Shown here piece by piece: positions 39,392 through 49,791 of a DNA stretch of 64,000 nt. The notes beneath the pieces were generated by a model. It searched no databases. It had not been told where the DNA came from and worked only from the letters and a program-made list of their open reading frames with translations. This DNA comes from Caldilineaceae bacterium (GTDB lineage Bacteria > Chloroflexota > Anaerolineae > Caldilineales > Caldilineaceae). Where the stretch lies: positions 1 through 64,000 of the forward strand of contig JAPOVP010000170.1 in assembly GCA_026708085.1 (NCBI GenBank), written 5' to 3'. The number at the start of each line of letters is the position of its first letter. Within the stretch, counting starts at the first letter, position 1. Both the position numbers and the translations under genes were made by a program.

Positions 39392-40579
39392 CTACGCGTT
39401 GCTCTCCGCCGAGAGCGGACGTACTTCTTCCCACGCGCCGCTCTCCCAGGACCGTGACATCGCCGCCTGCACCTCCGCCAGACGCAGCGCATCGGCAAAA
39501 CTGGGAGACCGCTGCACACCCTCTGCTATCGACATCAGGAAATTGTGCGCTTCCAGAACCTTCAGGTCTTCATATCCCAACCCGATTCCGTCACCCGGAT
39601 TAAACCGCGCGTGGTCGGCATAGGCAGGCCCTCCCAGCAACGTCGTATACCCGTCGTGCATTCCGTCCGTGCCGGGCAGATACAGCTCCAGTTCATTCAT
39701 GCGCTCGAAGTTCCACTTTGCCGCACCCTCTGTTCCGTTTATTTCGAAAGACATTTCGCACTTGGGCCCGAAGATAGCCCGGCAGGCCTCAAAACTGCCC
39801 TGCACCCCGTTCTCAAACTCGACCAGGGCGCCAACGTAGTCTTCGTTTTCCACCTCGCCGGTCGGGTCGCCCTCCTTGCCAACCGAAAAGTGCGTTCCCT
39901 GTCCGGGCACCGGCAAAGGACGCTCTCTTATGAACACATGCCGGCTGCTGACCAGCCGTCTGATAGGTCCGACCAGCATATGCGCCATATCGACTGTATG
40001 CGACATGATATCGCCCAGAACACCTAGTCCGGCCTGCTCTCTCCTGAAACGCCACGTCAACATGCCGTACGGGTTGCTGCCGTACATCGCGAAGAAACGG
40101 CCCCGGTAATGCGTCAAGCGACCTAACTTGCCAATCTCAAGTAACTCCCGACAATGCTGCACCATCGGCGCCCAGCGATAGTTGAAGCCGACAAAGCTCA
40201 TCACACCAGCCTCACGCGCCAGCCTCTCGATCGCAGCCGTCTCCTGCGGGCTGCGGCCGACCGGCTTTTCGCAGAAGACATGCTTTCCCGCACTGGTGAC
40301 GGCCTCCACCATCTCCTTGTGCAGGAAGTTGGGCGCGGCAATGTTGACGACCTCAACGTCCGGATGGGCGACAACCTCTCGCCAGTCTGTCGTAGACTCG
40401 GCAAATCCCAGTGTGTTTTTCGCCTCCTCCGCCCTGTGCGACACATCGTCGGCACAGATCACCAGACGCGTCCGCACGCCGCTGTCGTGGAAACGGTCGT
40501 TCGCCAGCCTGTACGAACGGCTGTGGGCCGTACCCATCCAGCCCATACCGATGACGCCGATGCCTATCTCTTGGACCAT
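39392..40579 (-). CDS. Gfo/Idh/MocA-family oxidoreductase
   Basis: 395 residues. [24 protein letters not shown] is a good GxGxxG fold; [13 protein letters not shown] has the catalytic lysine; [19 protein letters not shown] the active-site Asp/His; [36 protein letters not shown] and [13 protein letters not shown] form the beta-sheet half. This long form resembles enzymes acting on scyllo- or other inositols and glucosides, but the substrate is not readable. Same strand as its neighbours, 47 bp gap to the next gene. Confidence 0.86.
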   Translation of the reverse strand: MVQEIGIGVIGMGWMGTAHSRSYRLANDRFHDSGVRTRLVICADDVSHRAEEAKNTLGFAESTTDWREVVAHPDVEVVNIAAPNFLHKEMVEAVTSAGKHVFCEKPVGRSPQETAAIERLAREAGVMSFVGFNYRWAPMVQHCRELLEIGKLGRLTHYRGRFFAMYGSNPYGMLTWRFRREQAGLGVLGDIMSHTVDMAHMLVGPIRRLVSSRHVFIRERPLPVPGQGTHFSVGKEGDPTGEVENEDYVGALVEFENGVQGSFEACRAIFGPKCEMSFEINGTEGAAKWNFERMNELELYLPGTDGMHDGYTTLLGGPAYADHARFNPGDGIGLGYEDLKVLEAHNFLMSIAEGVQRSPSFADALRLAEVQAAMSRSWESGAWEEVRPLSAESNA

Positions 40580-40706
40580 GCCTGTCTCGCTTTCCTCCCG
40601 TCGTGCTAGCTCCGGCTGGTCAAGACGGCCCCGCCGTTAAGCAAGTCCCTGAGAACCTGCAACCGGCGGGGCGAATGTACAACAGTAGTTTACGGGCCGC
40701 CTGCGC

Positions 40707-42194
40707 CTAGAACTTCCTGCTCCAATGCTGCGGCCAGCGCTCCACCACGACCTTCGTCTGTGTGTAAAACTCTATCCCATGTCGGCTCTGTGCATGCAGA
40801 TCACCGAAAAAGCTCTCGTTCCAGCCGCTGAACGGGAAGAAGGCCATCGGCGCTGCCACCCCGATATTGATGCCAATATTGCCGGCGTCGACCTCGTGGC
40901 GGAACTGGCGCGCCACCGCGCCGCTGCTCGTGAAAAGACAGGCCATATTTCCATACGCGCTGACGCTTCGATCATTGATCAACGCAATGGCGTCCTCAAT
41001 CGTATCCGCGTGCATCAGGCTGAGTACCGGGCCGAAAATCTCGGTTCGCGCGATCTGGCTTGTCGGATCCACCGAGTCCAACACCGTCGGGAATACCCAA
41101 TAACCATCGTCGTACCCCGCCACCTTCTTCTGTCGCCCATCCACCAGTACGCGCGCCCCCTCTTGGGCGCCGTCCTCAATCAGGCCCTCAATGCGCTGCT
41201 TGCTTTCCCGCGTGATGACCGGTCCCATCTCCGTCGATTCGTCCAGGCCGTAACCCACCTTCCGGCTCGCCGCCAGATCAGCGATGCCCTCGGTAAAGGG
41301 GTCTCTGGCCTCGCCTACCGTCACCGCAACCGAGACCGCAAGACACCGCTGGCCCGCACACCCGAATGCCGAATCGCCCATCATCTGCGTAGTTGTCTCG
41401 ATATTCGCGTCCGGCATGATCACCACCGGATTCTTCGCCCCGCCTTGGCACTGCGCCCGTTTGCCGTTGCCCGTGGCACGGCTGTAGACGTATTTTGCCA
41501 CTGCAGTCGAGCCCACAAAACTGATCGCCCGAATGTCAGGATGGTCCAGGATTGCGTTTACCGTATCCGCGCCGCCGTTCACAAGCTGCACAACGCCCGG
41601 CGGGAAACCGGCCTCCTCGATCAACGCAAACAGCTTCTGCGTCGTCATCGGCACCTTCTCGCTTGGCTTGAGAATGAAACAGTTGCCGGTCGCCACCGCG
41701 TAGGGCAGAAACCACAGCGGAATCATGCCGGGAAAGTTGAACGGCGTGATCGCCGCCACAACCCCCAGCGGCTGCCGCAGCATATGCTCATCAATCCCGC
41801 TCGCAATGTCCTCGTTGTTCCACCCCTGCATCAGCGAAGGCGTGCCGCACGCGACCTCCACATTCTCAATACCGCGCCGCATCTCGCCCACACTCTCAGT
41901 AAACGTCTTACCGCATTCATCGGTGATGATGCGCCCGATCTCTTCCAAATGCTCTTCGAGCAGCATCTTCAGCCGGAAAAGCGGCTGCACGCGGTCCACG
42001 ACCGGCGTCTCTCGCCACTCGGCATAGGCCTTCAACCCCGCCCGCGCCGCCGCATCCACCTCCGCAGCCGGCGACAGCCCAACAGTTGCAATCGTGCCGC
42101 CCGTGGCCGGGTTTTGTACGTCCAGCGCGTCCGATGCACCGTTTCGCTGCCACAGGCCGTTGACGTAGTTGAGAACTTCCTGTTTTTGTGTCAT
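40707..42194 (-). CDS. iolA: CoA-acylating malonate/methylmalonate semialdehyde dehydrogenase
   Basis: 495 residues. Converts malonate semialdehyde from inositol breakdown (or methylmalonate semialdehyde from valine) to acetyl-CoA (or propionyl-CoA) plus CO2 with NAD and CoA. Visible: [74 protein letters not shown], and the catalytic cysteine in [15 protein letters not shown], the family signature (mmsA type, no Glu general base at the usual ALDH site). It sits 14 bp before a Uma2 gene and belongs to the inositol cluster, so the iolA role is favoured. Confidence 0.95.
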   Translation of the reverse strand: MTQKQEVLNYVNGLWQRNGASDALDVQNPATGGTIATVGLSPAAEVDAAARAGLKAYAEWRETPVVDRVQPLFRLKMLLEEHLEEIGRIITDECGKTFTESVGEMRRGIENVEVACGTPSLMQGWNNEDIASGIDEHMLRQPLGVVAAITPFNFPGMIPLWFLPYAVATGNCFILKPSEKVPMTTQKLFALIEEAGFPPGVVQLVNGGADTVNAILDHPDIRAISFVGSTAVAKYVYSRATGNGKRAQCQGGAKNPVVIMPDANIETTTQMMGDSAFGCAGQRCLAVSVAVTVGEARDPFTEGIADLAASRKVGYGLDESTEMGPVITRESKQRIEGLIEDGAQEGARVLVDGRQKKVAGYDDGYWVFPTVLDSVDPTSQIARTEIFGPVLSLMHADTIEDAIALINDRSVSAYGNMACLFTSSGAVARQFRHEVDAGNIGINIGVAAPMAFFPFSGWNESFFGDLHAQSRHGIEFYTQTKVVVERWPQHWSRKF

Positions 42195-42208
42195 AACTCT
42201 AACCTCTC

Positions 42209-42691
42209 CTAAGAGAATATCTCGTCCAGCGCCACTCTTGCTCCCAGCGAAGGGTCAAAGACACTTCCCTCGCCAAATACCTCAGGTTCTGTTCCCGGCG
42301 TGAATACCGCTATCTGCTTCAGTGGCGGTAGCACCAACCAGACCGAACGCACTCCAAATTTGAAATAGTCTTCGATCCTGGGGACGAAGTCATTGATACT
42401 TTGAGAGGGAGAAACAATTTCAACTGTGGTCAATGGTGCTTCCGCCACGCGTATCTCGTCATGCAGCCAGTCTGGTTCTCGCAAACTGCAGACTGAAATA
42501 TCGGGAGTCATTGGTGGTTCGGACGCCAGGGAAAGCTCGCTCGCAATCAGGAATCGGTCTCGACAGGCGGCATTAAGGGCAATTATCAGATTCGCCTGCA
42601 CGACTCCGTGGTTGAAGCTCGGCATCGGTTTTCCCCGTTCCTTTTCGTAATCTTCCATCACGTTCGACTTCGGCGTTACCGACGCAGCCAT
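42209..42691 (-). CDS. Uma2-family (DUF820) protein
   Basis: 160 residues. The core is [75 protein letters not shown], with the PD...(E/D)...S spacing of the family; the tail [14 protein letters not shown] is the expected Uma2 ending, so this copy looks intact. Uma2 proteins have a PD-(D/E)xK nuclease-like fold but no proven role. It lies between iolD and iolA on the same strand, 14 bp from iolA, an odd place for such a protein. Confidence 0.8.
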   Translation of the reverse strand: MAASVTPKSNVMEDYEKERGKPMPSFNHGVVQANLIIALNAACRDRFLIASELSLASEPPMTPDISVCSLREPDWLHDEIRVAEAPLTTVEIVSPSQSINDFVPRIEDYFKFGVRSVWLVLPPLKQIAVFTPGTEPEVFGEGSVFDPSLGARVALDEIFS

Positions 42692-42806
42692 TGAGTTTCT
42701 CCTTGGTCAAAACCGAGAGCCTGATCTGCCCCCTCAGGCGGTCACTAACTACATTGCAGGAGCGAACGAAGTCATCTTCGTGGCACCGTTTCGCAGGCTA
42801 CAAGCC

Positions 42807-44720
42807 TCAAATATAATACCGCTCCTGCGACCGCATCTCTTCCCACTCCTCACGCGCCGCGTTTACCGAGTCCAGCTCACTCACTTCCGCCACCGGCACA
42901 TCCCACCAGCTGTACCCCGGTACGCCCAGATATCGATCGTTTGGCACATAAATCACCGTTGTCCTGTCGACCGATTTGGCATCTTGCAGCGCCTGCACAA
43001 CGTCGCCCACACTCTGACAGCGAATGACATGACATCCCAGGCTTTCGGCGTTTGTCGCCAAGTCCACCGGCAGCGGATCGACATCGTAACCGGGCTCGTC
43101 AGTCGGCAGCCCGTTGAAGGACTCACCGTTGCGGTGTGCCGCCTCAACCTGACCCGGATAAATGTACCGCGTGCCGAATCCGCCCTGCCCCAATGAACGG
43201 CTGAGAGACCCAATCGAGCGGAAGCCGGTATTGTCCATCAGAATGACGGTAAGTTTGTACCCTTCCTGGATCGAAGTGATCAGATCGGTATTCATCATCA
43301 GATAGCTGCCGTCGCCCACCATCACGTAGACTTCCCGCTCCGGCTCCGCCATCTTGATGCCCAGCCCGCCCGCGATCTCGTAGCCCATGCACGAGTAACC
43401 GTACTCCAGGTGGTACTGCTTGCTGTGCCTCGCCCGCCACAGCTTGTGCATGTCCCCGGGCAGGCTGCCCGCCGCACACACCATCACCGCGTCCGGGTCG
43501 CCTTGGTCGTTCACCGCCCCGATCAGTGCACCCTGGTACGGCAGCCCGCTCTCAGCCTCGTGAAGATCGTAGTTGCGCTGCACCTCCGCTTCCCATTCGC
43601 CATGCAGCCTCTGCGCCTGCGCAACACTCTCGTCGCCGTTTCGATAGCCGGCCAGCACTTCGCCCAGCTCCTCCAGCGTGACCCGCGCATCGCCAACCAG
43701 CGGAATGGCGCAATGCTTGTACGCGTCAAACTCGGCAACATTGATGTTCACGAACTGCACATCAGGGTGCTTGAACGCCGTCTTGCTGGACGTGGTGAAA
43801 TCACTGTAGCGCGTACCGATTCCGATGATAACGTCGGCTTCGTCCGCCACCTGTTCCGCTGCAAAAGTGCCGGTCGCGCCGGTCGCCCCCAACTGCAGCG
43901 GATGGTCGTACCGCAGGCTGCCCTTGCCGGCCATCGTCTCTGCAACCGGAATGCCGAAACGGTCGACGAACTCTCTCAGGGCCTCGGTCGCATCACTGTA
44001 TAACACCCCCCCGCCGGCGATGATCAGTGGCTTCTCTGCCGCACGGATCGCCTCCGCCGCCTTCTGCAGCGCGGCCGCGTCCGGCCGGTTGCGTGGCACT
44101 GTCCACACCCGCTTCTCGAACAGCGCCGACGGATAGTCAAACGCCTCCGTTTGCACGTCCTGCGGAATCGAGAGCGTAACCGCGCCCGTGTCCGCCGGGC
44201 TCGTCAGCACGCGCATCGACTCGATCAACGACGTCACCAACTGGTCCGGCCTGTTGATCCGGTCCCAGTACCTGCTGACCGGCTTAAAGCAGTCATTGAC
44301 CGAAACGTCCTGGCTGTGCTCCGACTCCAGCTGCTGCAGCACAGGCGCCACATTGCGTCGGGCGAAGATGTCCCCCGGAAGCAGCAGCACTGGCAATCGG
44401 TTGATCGTCGCCGTCGCCGCGCCGGTCACCATGTTGCTTGCCCCAGGACCGATCGAACTCGTGCAGGCTAGGGTCCGCATCCGGTTGGTGTGCTTGGCAT
44501 AAGCCGCCGCCGTATGCACCATCGCCTGCTCATTGCGCGTCTGATAATAGCGAAAATCCGGATACTGCTGCAGGGCCTGGCCGATTCCGGCAACGTTTCC
44601 GTGACCGAATATGCCGAAACAGCCGCCAAAAAAGGGCTGTTCCACGCCGTCCCGTTCGCTGTACTGGTTCTTGAGAAATCGCACGATAGCCTGCGCCATG
44701 GTCAATCGTTCTGTATTCAT
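42807..44720 (-). CDS. iolD: 3D-(3,5/4)-trihydroxycyclohexane-1,2-dione hydrolase IolD
   Basis: 637 residues from ATG 44720 (GAGG six bases upstream; TTG at 44732 rejected). A thiamine-diphosphate enzyme that opens the ring of the trihydroxycyclohexanedione to 5-deoxy-glucuronate. Visible: FFGGCFGIFGHGNVAGIGQALQQ and RNEQAMVHTAAAYAKHTNRM (TPP glutamate in NEQ), SSIGPGASNMVTGAATATINRLPVLLLPGD, central Rossmann LIIAGGGVLYSDA, and the TPP/Mg site MVGDGSYLMMNTDLITSIQEGYKLTVILMDNTGF. Expected length. A hallmark gene of the inositol pathway. Confidence 0.96.
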   Translation of the reverse strand: MNTERLTMAQAIVRFLKNQYSERDGVEQPFFGGCFGIFGHGNVAGIGQALQQYPDFRYYQTRNEQAMVHTAAAYAKHTNRMRTLACTSSIGPGASNMVTGAATATINRLPVLLLPGDIFARRNVAPVLQQLESEHSQDVSVNDCFKPVSRYWDRINRPDQLVTSLIESMRVLTSPADTGAVTLSIPQDVQTEAFDYPSALFEKRVWTVPRNRPDAAALQKAAEAIRAAEKPLIIAGGGVLYSDATEALREFVDRFGIPVAETMAGKGSLRYDHPLQLGATGATGTFAAEQVADEADVIIGIGTRYSDFTTSSKTAFKHPDVQFVNINVAEFDAYKHCAIPLVGDARVTLEELGEVLAGYRNGDESVAQAQRLHGEWEAEVQRNYDLHEAESGLPYQGALIGAVNDQGDPDAVMVCAAGSLPGDMHKLWRARHSKQYHLEYGYSCMGYEIAGGLGIKMAEPEREVYVMVGDGSYLMMNTDLITSIQEGYKLTVILMDNTGFRSIGSLSRSLGQGGFGTRYIYPGQVEAAHRNGESFNGLPTDEPGYDVDPLPVDLATNAESLGCHVIRCQSVGDVVQALQDAKSVDRTTVIYVPNDRYLGVPGYSWWDVPVAEVSELDSVNAAREEWEEMRSQERYYI

Positions 44721-44796
44721 CACTTTCCTCAATTCTGTTACAGTGTCCGGACTCCTAGAGCGGCCCTCATCCCAAGCTAAACATTTGCTGACATTG

Positions 44797-45807
44797 CTAC
44801 CCGTAAATGGCAGGTCTCTCCGGCAACCTGACTTCCGCGGGCTCTCCCTTCATACCAGATTCAATGCAGGCATCGGCCACAACTATCGACACATATCCAT
44901 CCCACGCGCTCGGGCCCGTCGCCTCGCCGTCCTGGATCGACTGCACCCACGCCTGGACCTCACTGATATAGGCCGTGTTGAATCTCTGCAGCCAGTCCTC
45001 CTCCACCCACTGCCCGCTTGCATTGCTGTGCCGCACAACCGGGCTCTGAAGAGGACTCGTATGTACCACGCCCGTTTCACCGGTGATACTCACCTCAATT
45101 TCGTAACCGTAACCGGCATCCGCGTTACATTCAAGCCCGCCCAGCGCGCCGCCTGCAAACTGCAACTGGACCATGACATAGCGCGCGCTGTCCGGGCGGT
45201 CCGGCGAAAATGGAATGTAGGAGGTATGCACGCCGACGATCTCGTCCTCCATCATCCAGCGCGCCGAGTGAATGTCGTGAATGAGAGAGCCCGTAATGAC
45301 GTCGCCAAGCAAGGGGCAATCATCACTGGAGGGGTTAATGTGAACGCTGCGGAAGACGAGCGCACTCCCCTGCGCACCGCTGTCGCTTACCCGTTTGACC
45401 GCTACGTGTGCCGGGTCATACTGCCGCATGAAACCCACCTGCACAAGCCGACGCCCGCCATTGACCTCCGCACTGATGACCCCACTGGCTTCCTCGCTCC
45501 CTGTCGCCAGTGGCTTTTCGCAGAGCACGGGCTTGCCCGCAACGATGCACGCCTTGGTCAACTCGGCGTGAAAGCTGTTTGGCGCCGCAATCACCACCGC
45601 GTCTACTTCCGGCGCAGAAATGAGCTGCTCGACATCCGTATATAACTGTGCGCCGCCGCACCTCGCCGCGATCTCCTCGGCACGCGCCGAATCCACATCC
45701 ATGATCGCAGCAACCTCGGCCGCGGCCACCAGGTAGGTCAGATTCGAAGCGTGCCGCGCCCCCATGCCGCCCGTTCCGATAATGCCGACTTTGACTGTTC
45801 GGCTCAC
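44797..45807 (-). CDS. Gfo/Idh/MocA oxidoreductase, inositol-dehydrogenase-like
   Basis: 336 residues. VGIIGTGGMGARHASNLTYL, LCEKPLATGSEEASG, GFMRQYDPAHVAVKRV and the active-site LGDVITGSLIHDIHSARWMMEDEI match inositol 2-dehydrogenase homologues outside the B. subtilis IolG clade. It may act on another isomer (scyllo- or D-chiro-inositol) or share the myo-inositol step with the gene at 37205. Located between iolD (76 bp) and an SDR gene (49 bp). Confidence 0.85.
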   Translation of the reverse strand: MSRTVKVGIIGTGGMGARHASNLTYLVAAAEVAAIMDVDSARAEEIAARCGGAQLYTDVEQLISAPEVDAVVIAAPNSFHAELTKACIVAGKPVLCEKPLATGSEEASGVISAEVNGGRRLVQVGFMRQYDPAHVAVKRVSDSGAQGSALVFRSVHINPSSDDCPLLGDVITGSLIHDIHSARWMMEDEIVGVHTSYIPFSPDRPDSARYVMVQLQFAGGALGGLECNADAGYGYEIEVSITGETGVVHTSPLQSPVVRHSNASGQWVEEDWLQRFNTAYISEVQAWVQSIQDGEATGPSAWDGYVSIVVADACIESGMKGEPAEVRLPERPAIYG

Positions 45808-45856
45808 ACTCTACCCCTTGATGCCAGCATAAGGTCGCCAGGACCCCCCGCACGTA

Positions 45857-46723
45857 CTACTGCCACGCGCTGTCTTTGGCGCCCACATTCCAGTACGGAT
45901 CGTCGAGCGGCGGAGGCTTCGACACCGGCCCCGCCCCCCGCACCGACTGGTCGAAGTCGATCAAGCTGCCCGTCATCATCCCCGACTCATCTGACGCCAG
46001 AAATGCGATCGCTCGCGCCACTTCATCTGTCTTGAGCAGGCGCCCGAAAGGTTGCTCAGCCTCCGCCTTCTCCAGCCAGTCCTCGCCATCCGAATGAAAA
46101 GTACGCTGAATGAAGTCCTCGGCCGGTGAGTCCATCCAGCCCACGGCAATGGCATTCACTCGGATCTGATAGCGCATGACCGCAAATGCAACATTCTTGG
46201 TCATCGCGTTAAGTGCGCTCTTGGAGGCCGTATAGGGCAGCAAAAACTGCTCGCTGCCGAAGGAAGCCACGCTGGAAATATTGACGATCGACCCGCCGTT
46301 CCCCTCGCGCCGCATCAGCTTGCACGCATCCTGCATGAGCAGCAACGGCGCCCGCGTGTTGACCGCGATTATCTTGTCGAAAAGCTCAGGCGTCGTATCC
46401 CAGATATTCCCGCGCACCGTAAGCGCACCGCTGTTGACCAGCACGTGCAGCGCGCCAAACTGTCTGTCCGCCTCGGCTACGATGCTGCGGCATGCGTCAA
46501 CATCCGCCAGATCAGCCTGCACGAAATGGGCCCGGCAGCCCACGCCGCGCAGGTCGGCCGCAACTGCATTGCCCCGCTCGACATTCCGCCCGCTCACAAT
46601 GATCCCCGCCGCGCCCCGTTCCGCAAACAGCCGCACCGCTGCTTCACCTAACCCCTGCGTGCTGCCCGTTACTACGGCGAACTTTCCCTGCAAAGAACTC
46701 GGGTCAATTGGCATTTTAGACAC
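45857..46723 (-). CDS. SDR-family oxidoreductase
   Basis: 288 residues. Classical SDR: cofactor site [11 protein letters not shown] in VLVNSG (NNAG equivalent), catalytic Ser in NISSVAS, YTASK with Tyr/Lys, and [12 protein letters not shown]. Its place between an inositol dehydrogenase and the iolE-like gene suggests a step on a keto-inositol or related cyclitol, but this is inferred from position only. Long C-terminal tail ([21 protein letters not shown]) is unusual for the family. Confidence 0.88.
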   Translation of the reverse strand: MSKMPIDPSSLQGKFAVVTGSTQGLGEAAVRLFAERGAAGIIVSGRNVERGNAVAADLRGVGCRAHFVQADLADVDACRSIVAEADRQFGALHVLVNSGALTVRGNIWDTTPELFDKIIAVNTRAPLLLMQDACKLMRREGNGGSIVNISSVASFGSEQFLLPYTASKSALNAMTKNVAFAVMRYQIRVNAIAVGWMDSPAEDFIQRTFHSDGEDWLEKAEAEQPFGRLLKTDEVARAIAFLASDESGMMTGSLIDFDQSVRGAGPVSKPPPLDDPYWNVGAKDSAWQ

Positions 46724-46796
46724 TACCTATCTGAAATTGTGACCTATGCGCCATTGGCTCGTTAAACCGCAACCATAGAAGCCAGAGTTGGAGCAT

Positions 46797-47696
46797 TTAC
46801 CAGTTCAACTCTTGCCTGAGAAACGCCCTGTTCCCCCTCGCGCTTGCCAGAGCGTCGATCCCTATTCCCGGCAGTATATCCTGCTCGACTGTGCCCCAGC
46901 CGTCAAAGTCCATCTCATGCAAGATGCGGTTGATCCCTTGCCAGTCAACGGTCCCTTTGCCCAGTTCCGGGAAGACGCCGGACGAAACACCATCGTAGTA
47001 GTCGCCCCCGCGCCCGATCACCTCTTCACGGACGCGTCCGTCACACTCCTTGATGTGCAGATACCACGTACGATCTCGCCACTTGTCCAGCACCGCGACC
47101 GGATCGCCCCCGCCGTAAGCAATGTGCGCCATATCAAAGCAAAGACCGACCAGTTCAGGATCAGTGCGCTCAAGCAGCGCGTCGATTTCAAAGTCTGTCT
47201 CCAGGTAACCGCCCACGTGCGGGTGAGCCGCGCACTTCATGCCGTACTCGCCATGAACAACCTTGGCAAAGGCGTTCACATTTTCGGCGGCCCGGTCCCA
47301 CTCGGCGTCACTAAGCGAATCCTCACGCCGTATCCGACCGGCCCGCCCGCCCCGGTCCTCAACCACAAAGAGAACATCCGACAGAACAATGTATTCGCAG
47401 CCCATCGCCGCAAGCACCTCTGCCGTCTCCAACGCCTCTCGGTAGACCGTCTCGTCATCCTTGCCGGCCAGGAAATTGAAGATCGTAAATGCCGACGTCA
47501 GCGTAAGCCCCCGCCGCTCCAGGTCGTCACGCAGCTTCGGAACATCGAAAGGCAGATAACCGTATGGCCCCAACTCCGTTCCCACATAGCCGGCCTCCTG
47601 AATCTCATCCAGGACCTGGCTATACGGAGGAACGTTCGGCGTGTCCTTCATCAAAACGCCCCACGATACGGGAGCCGTCGCAATTCGTACTTTCAT
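46797..47696 (-). CDS. iolE: Inosose dehydratase-like TIM-barrel protein
   Basis: 299 residues of the sugar-phosphate isomerase/epimerase (xylose-isomerase-like barrel) fold. ATAPVSWGVLMKDTPNVPPYSQVLDEIQEAGYVGTELGPYGYLPFDV, KCAAHPHVGGYLETDFEID (metal His), VGLCFDMAHIAYGGGDPVAVLDKWRDRTWYLHIKE (metal Asp/His), and WGTVEQDI (metal Glu). IolE removes water from 2-keto-inositol. Close relatives include IolH/IolI and other isomerases, but the cluster needs a dehydratase and no better candidate is present. The ATG is 12 bp after the DUF4276 stop, with GGGAAC as ribosome site. Confidence 0.72.
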   Translation of the reverse strand: MKVRIATAPVSWGVLMKDTPNVPPYSQVLDEIQEAGYVGTELGPYGYLPFDVPKLRDDLERRGLTLTSAFTIFNFLAGKDDETVYREALETAEVLAAMGCEYIVLSDVLFVVEDRGGRAGRIRREDSLSDAEWDRAAENVNAFAKVVHGEYGMKCAAHPHVGGYLETDFEIDALLERTDPELVGLCFDMAHIAYGGGDPVAVLDKWRDRTWYLHIKECDGRVREEVIGRGGDYYDGVSSGVFPELGKGTVDWQGINRILHEMDFDGWGTVEQDILPGIGIDALASARGNRAFLRQELNW

Positions 47697-47708
47697 TTGT
47701 TCCCAATC

Positions 47709-48407
47709 CTAGTCATCCATGGTTAAGCGAATATACAGCTCTCGAAAAAGTGGGCACTTGACACTCACAACCTCAGGCGAAATTCGTCCCAAAAATCTTG
47801 CTGTATGGATGCCTTTGGAATACCGGGACTTTGCGCCGCACTCCAATGAAGCTTCGATAATCGCGTCGGAGAGCTTGTCACGACACGAATCTTTCTCCTC
47901 GTCAAAAACACCAAATGTCTCAGGTCGGCTAAAGGGAACAGCCTTCTGGGTGCTTAGCCAATGACGCATCTGGCCATGGCAACCCCGGAAATCCGGATCG
48001 GTGGCAACTGTGCCGTCCCAATCGGCAACGATCCACGCTTCAATCTCTGGTGAGGCAAATCCAACATAGAATGAGATGTTTGCCGCCTGCTCTACCTTCC
48101 CAATTGATGAGGCGAAAAGCTCTCGCCTTTCATTGGCGTCATGGCAGTCAAGGTCATCGATTACGAGAATGACATCACAGAATCCACCTGCGTTTAGTGA
48201 CTCAAAGAGCAGCTTCTCTAGTTGCTGCGCGTGGCTCCTGCCTGTTCTCCCATATCCTGGCTCATCCGACGGACGTGGACCAGGCTTCCTTCTGACTGGC
48301 GATTTGCGTTCGAAAACGAAATCTGGGCGGACTCTTTCGAGCAGTGGTATCAATCCTCTGACTTCCGATTCTCCTCCTCCCGAAAAAACCCAAACTACCA
48401 AGGCCAC
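47709..48407 (-). CDS. DUF4276-like, TOPRIM-type effector candidate
   Basis: 232 residues from a GTG at 48407 that overlaps the AAA gene by 13 bp, so translation is coupled. Begins VVWVFSGGGESEVRGLIPLLE (acidic Glu13/Glu15 after a short strand), later DVILVIDDLDCHD (Asp84, Asp85, Asp87), a layout like the TOPRIM E...DxD metal site of OLD-family nucleases; IEAWIVADW is typical of DUF4276. In OLD, RloA/RloB, AbiL and PARIS-type pairs, a TOPRIM- or DUF4435-type protein is the partner of an AAA ATPase. Nuclease activity here is inference. Base composition appears lower in GC than the iol genes. Confidence 0.72.
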   Translation of the reverse strand: MALVVWVFSGGGESEVRGLIPLLERVRPDFVFERKSPVRRKPGPRPSDEPGYGRTGRSHAQQLEKLLFESLNAGGFCDVILVIDDLDCHDANERRELFASSIGKVEQAANISFYVGFASPEIEAWIVADWDGTVATDPDFRGCHGQMRHWLSTQKAVPFSRPETFGVFDEEKDSCRDKLSDAIIEASLECGAKSRYSKGIHTARFLGRISPEVVSVKCPLFRELYIRLTMDD

Positions 48408-49702
48408 CCCCCAACCGCGGGATTACCTACCCTATACAGGTCGCCCAACTGCCACCCTTCGTCCAGCCAACCGGAGACTGCCTCTTTAGACAGCCTATGA
48501 GGTGAAAAATGATTCGGGCTCTCGGTAGCAGGGCCAAAAACATAAATGAATCCGTCCTCATCAAGTTGATCTGTAAAATGATCCAGCAAATCCGGGCTAT
48601 GAGTAGCAACAACTATCTGTGACCTTTGAGAGGCCCCTTTAATCCACTCCGCAAGAACGGGCATCCAAGCCGGATGGATTCCTAACTCAGGTTCATCAAT
48701 GACAATGAATCTGGGAGGAAAAGGTGAGTGCAATATGACTGCCCAACACAACATGCGCACTGTCCCATCAGACATGTCGCTAAGAAAGAAAGGCTCATCG
48801 TATCCATCGACATGCCATTCTACGGTGAGAGAGAGTCTCCCTGACGTCACAGCTCGGACCTTCCTTGTCTTAGGGAGAATGTCTTGAATTGCGCGATTGA
48901 GGGACTCTTCAAATTCAAAGTTCTTCTGTACCAAACTGTGCAAGACTAGGGCCAGATTCTCCCCAGAAGAAGACAAAAAGCTCTCAGACTGACCAAGCTT
49001 CGGTTCCGCGAATCGAATCCTTTCCAAGTTCATGTCATTGGCATTGTAGAACCTGGAGGTAGCGGCTAGGCCCATAATTGTTGCCCTTGGCCCGTAGAGC
49101 GGGGTAGCTTCAGGAGAAAACTTGCTCTTTTCCAGCAATCGAGGCATTCCCGATAGGGCGAGATCATTGACCGGCATGTCAATTATTCTCTCAAAGTGAC
49201 TCTTTGCCAAAGGATCTGAGGAGATGTGCTCATCAAAGACAGACACAACACCGTTGCCACTGCCGCCGCTCTGTTCACCATGAGCAAGATAGAAGAAGAA
49301 TGGTTTAGAAAGTCCTAAATCTCTACCTAAGAACTCTTCGACGACGATGACTTGCCGATGGGCACTTTGAACCAGAAGCTCAATGTGGAGAGTAGTCTCA
49401 TGTTTGGAAAAGGGAAATCTATATTCGATCACTACGTTGGCCGGCGCACTTAGCGTTCCATCCAGTATTCGTGCTCCGCCCAATGAAAAAATCGCGTTTT
49501 CAAGACTCGTTGGTCCATGATAATCATCTAGCCTCGCCCCTGCGATGCTCTGCTGAAGGAATTCAAAGAGTGCAATTAGGTTGCTCTTTCCTGAACCATT
49601 CGACCCCAAGAGAACTGTCAGCGCGCCGAAGTCGATTCCATCGCCAAGTCGAAGATTCTTATAGTTGGTAGTTACGATTCTTGAGACTGAAACTGTACTC
49701 AT
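48395..49702 (-). CDS. AAA_21/RecF-like ABC-type ATPase of a two-gene module
   Basis: 435 residues from ATG 49702; the frame runs to 49774 without conservation. Visible: Walker A LLGSNGSGKSNLIALFEFLQ (GSNGSGKS 33-40), an ABC-signature-like LSDMSDGTVRMLCW, Walker B FIVIDEPELGIHP (Asp336/Glu337), and the switch His in VVATHSPDLLDHF (His368). SMC/RecF-like ATPases of this size serve as sensors in OLD, RloA and AbiL-type systems. Its stop overlaps the DUF4276 start. The DNA is visibly lower in GC (about 45-50% by eye) than the flanking iol genes, suggesting acquisition. Confidence 0.85.
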   Translation of the reverse strand: MSTVSVSRIVTTNYKNLRLGDGIDFGALTVLLGSNGSGKSNLIALFEFLQQSIAGARLDDYHGPTSLENAIFSLGGARILDGTLSAPANVVIEYRFPFSKHETTLHIELLVQSAHRQVIVVEEFLGRDLGLSKPFFFYLAHGEQSGGSGNGVVSVFDEHISSDPLAKSHFERIIDMPVNDLALSGMPRLLEKSKFSPEATPLYGPRATIMGLAATSRFYNANDMNLERIRFAEPKLGQSESFLSSSGENLALVLHSLVQKNFEFEESLNRAIQDILPKTRKVRAVTSGRLSLTVEWHVDGYDEPFFLSDMSDGTVRMLCWAVILHSPFPPRFIVIDEPELGIHPAWMPVLAEWIKGASQRSQIVVATHSPDLLDHFTDQLDEDGFIYVFGPATESPNHFSPHRLSKEAVSGWLDEGWQLGDLYRVGNPAVGGWPW

Positions 49703-49791
49703 GGTCTTACTACCTAGTCTACAATCACTTATACTGAACTTCCTCCGCTTCTTAGGTAGATCTGTAGGCGGCAATTAGCAATCCGCCATAC

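Noticed and set aside
40725-42212. 495-codon frame antisense to iolA
   Set aside because: Runs exactly opposite a certain gene with the codon pattern typical of GC-rich shadows; rich in His/Arg, no motif.
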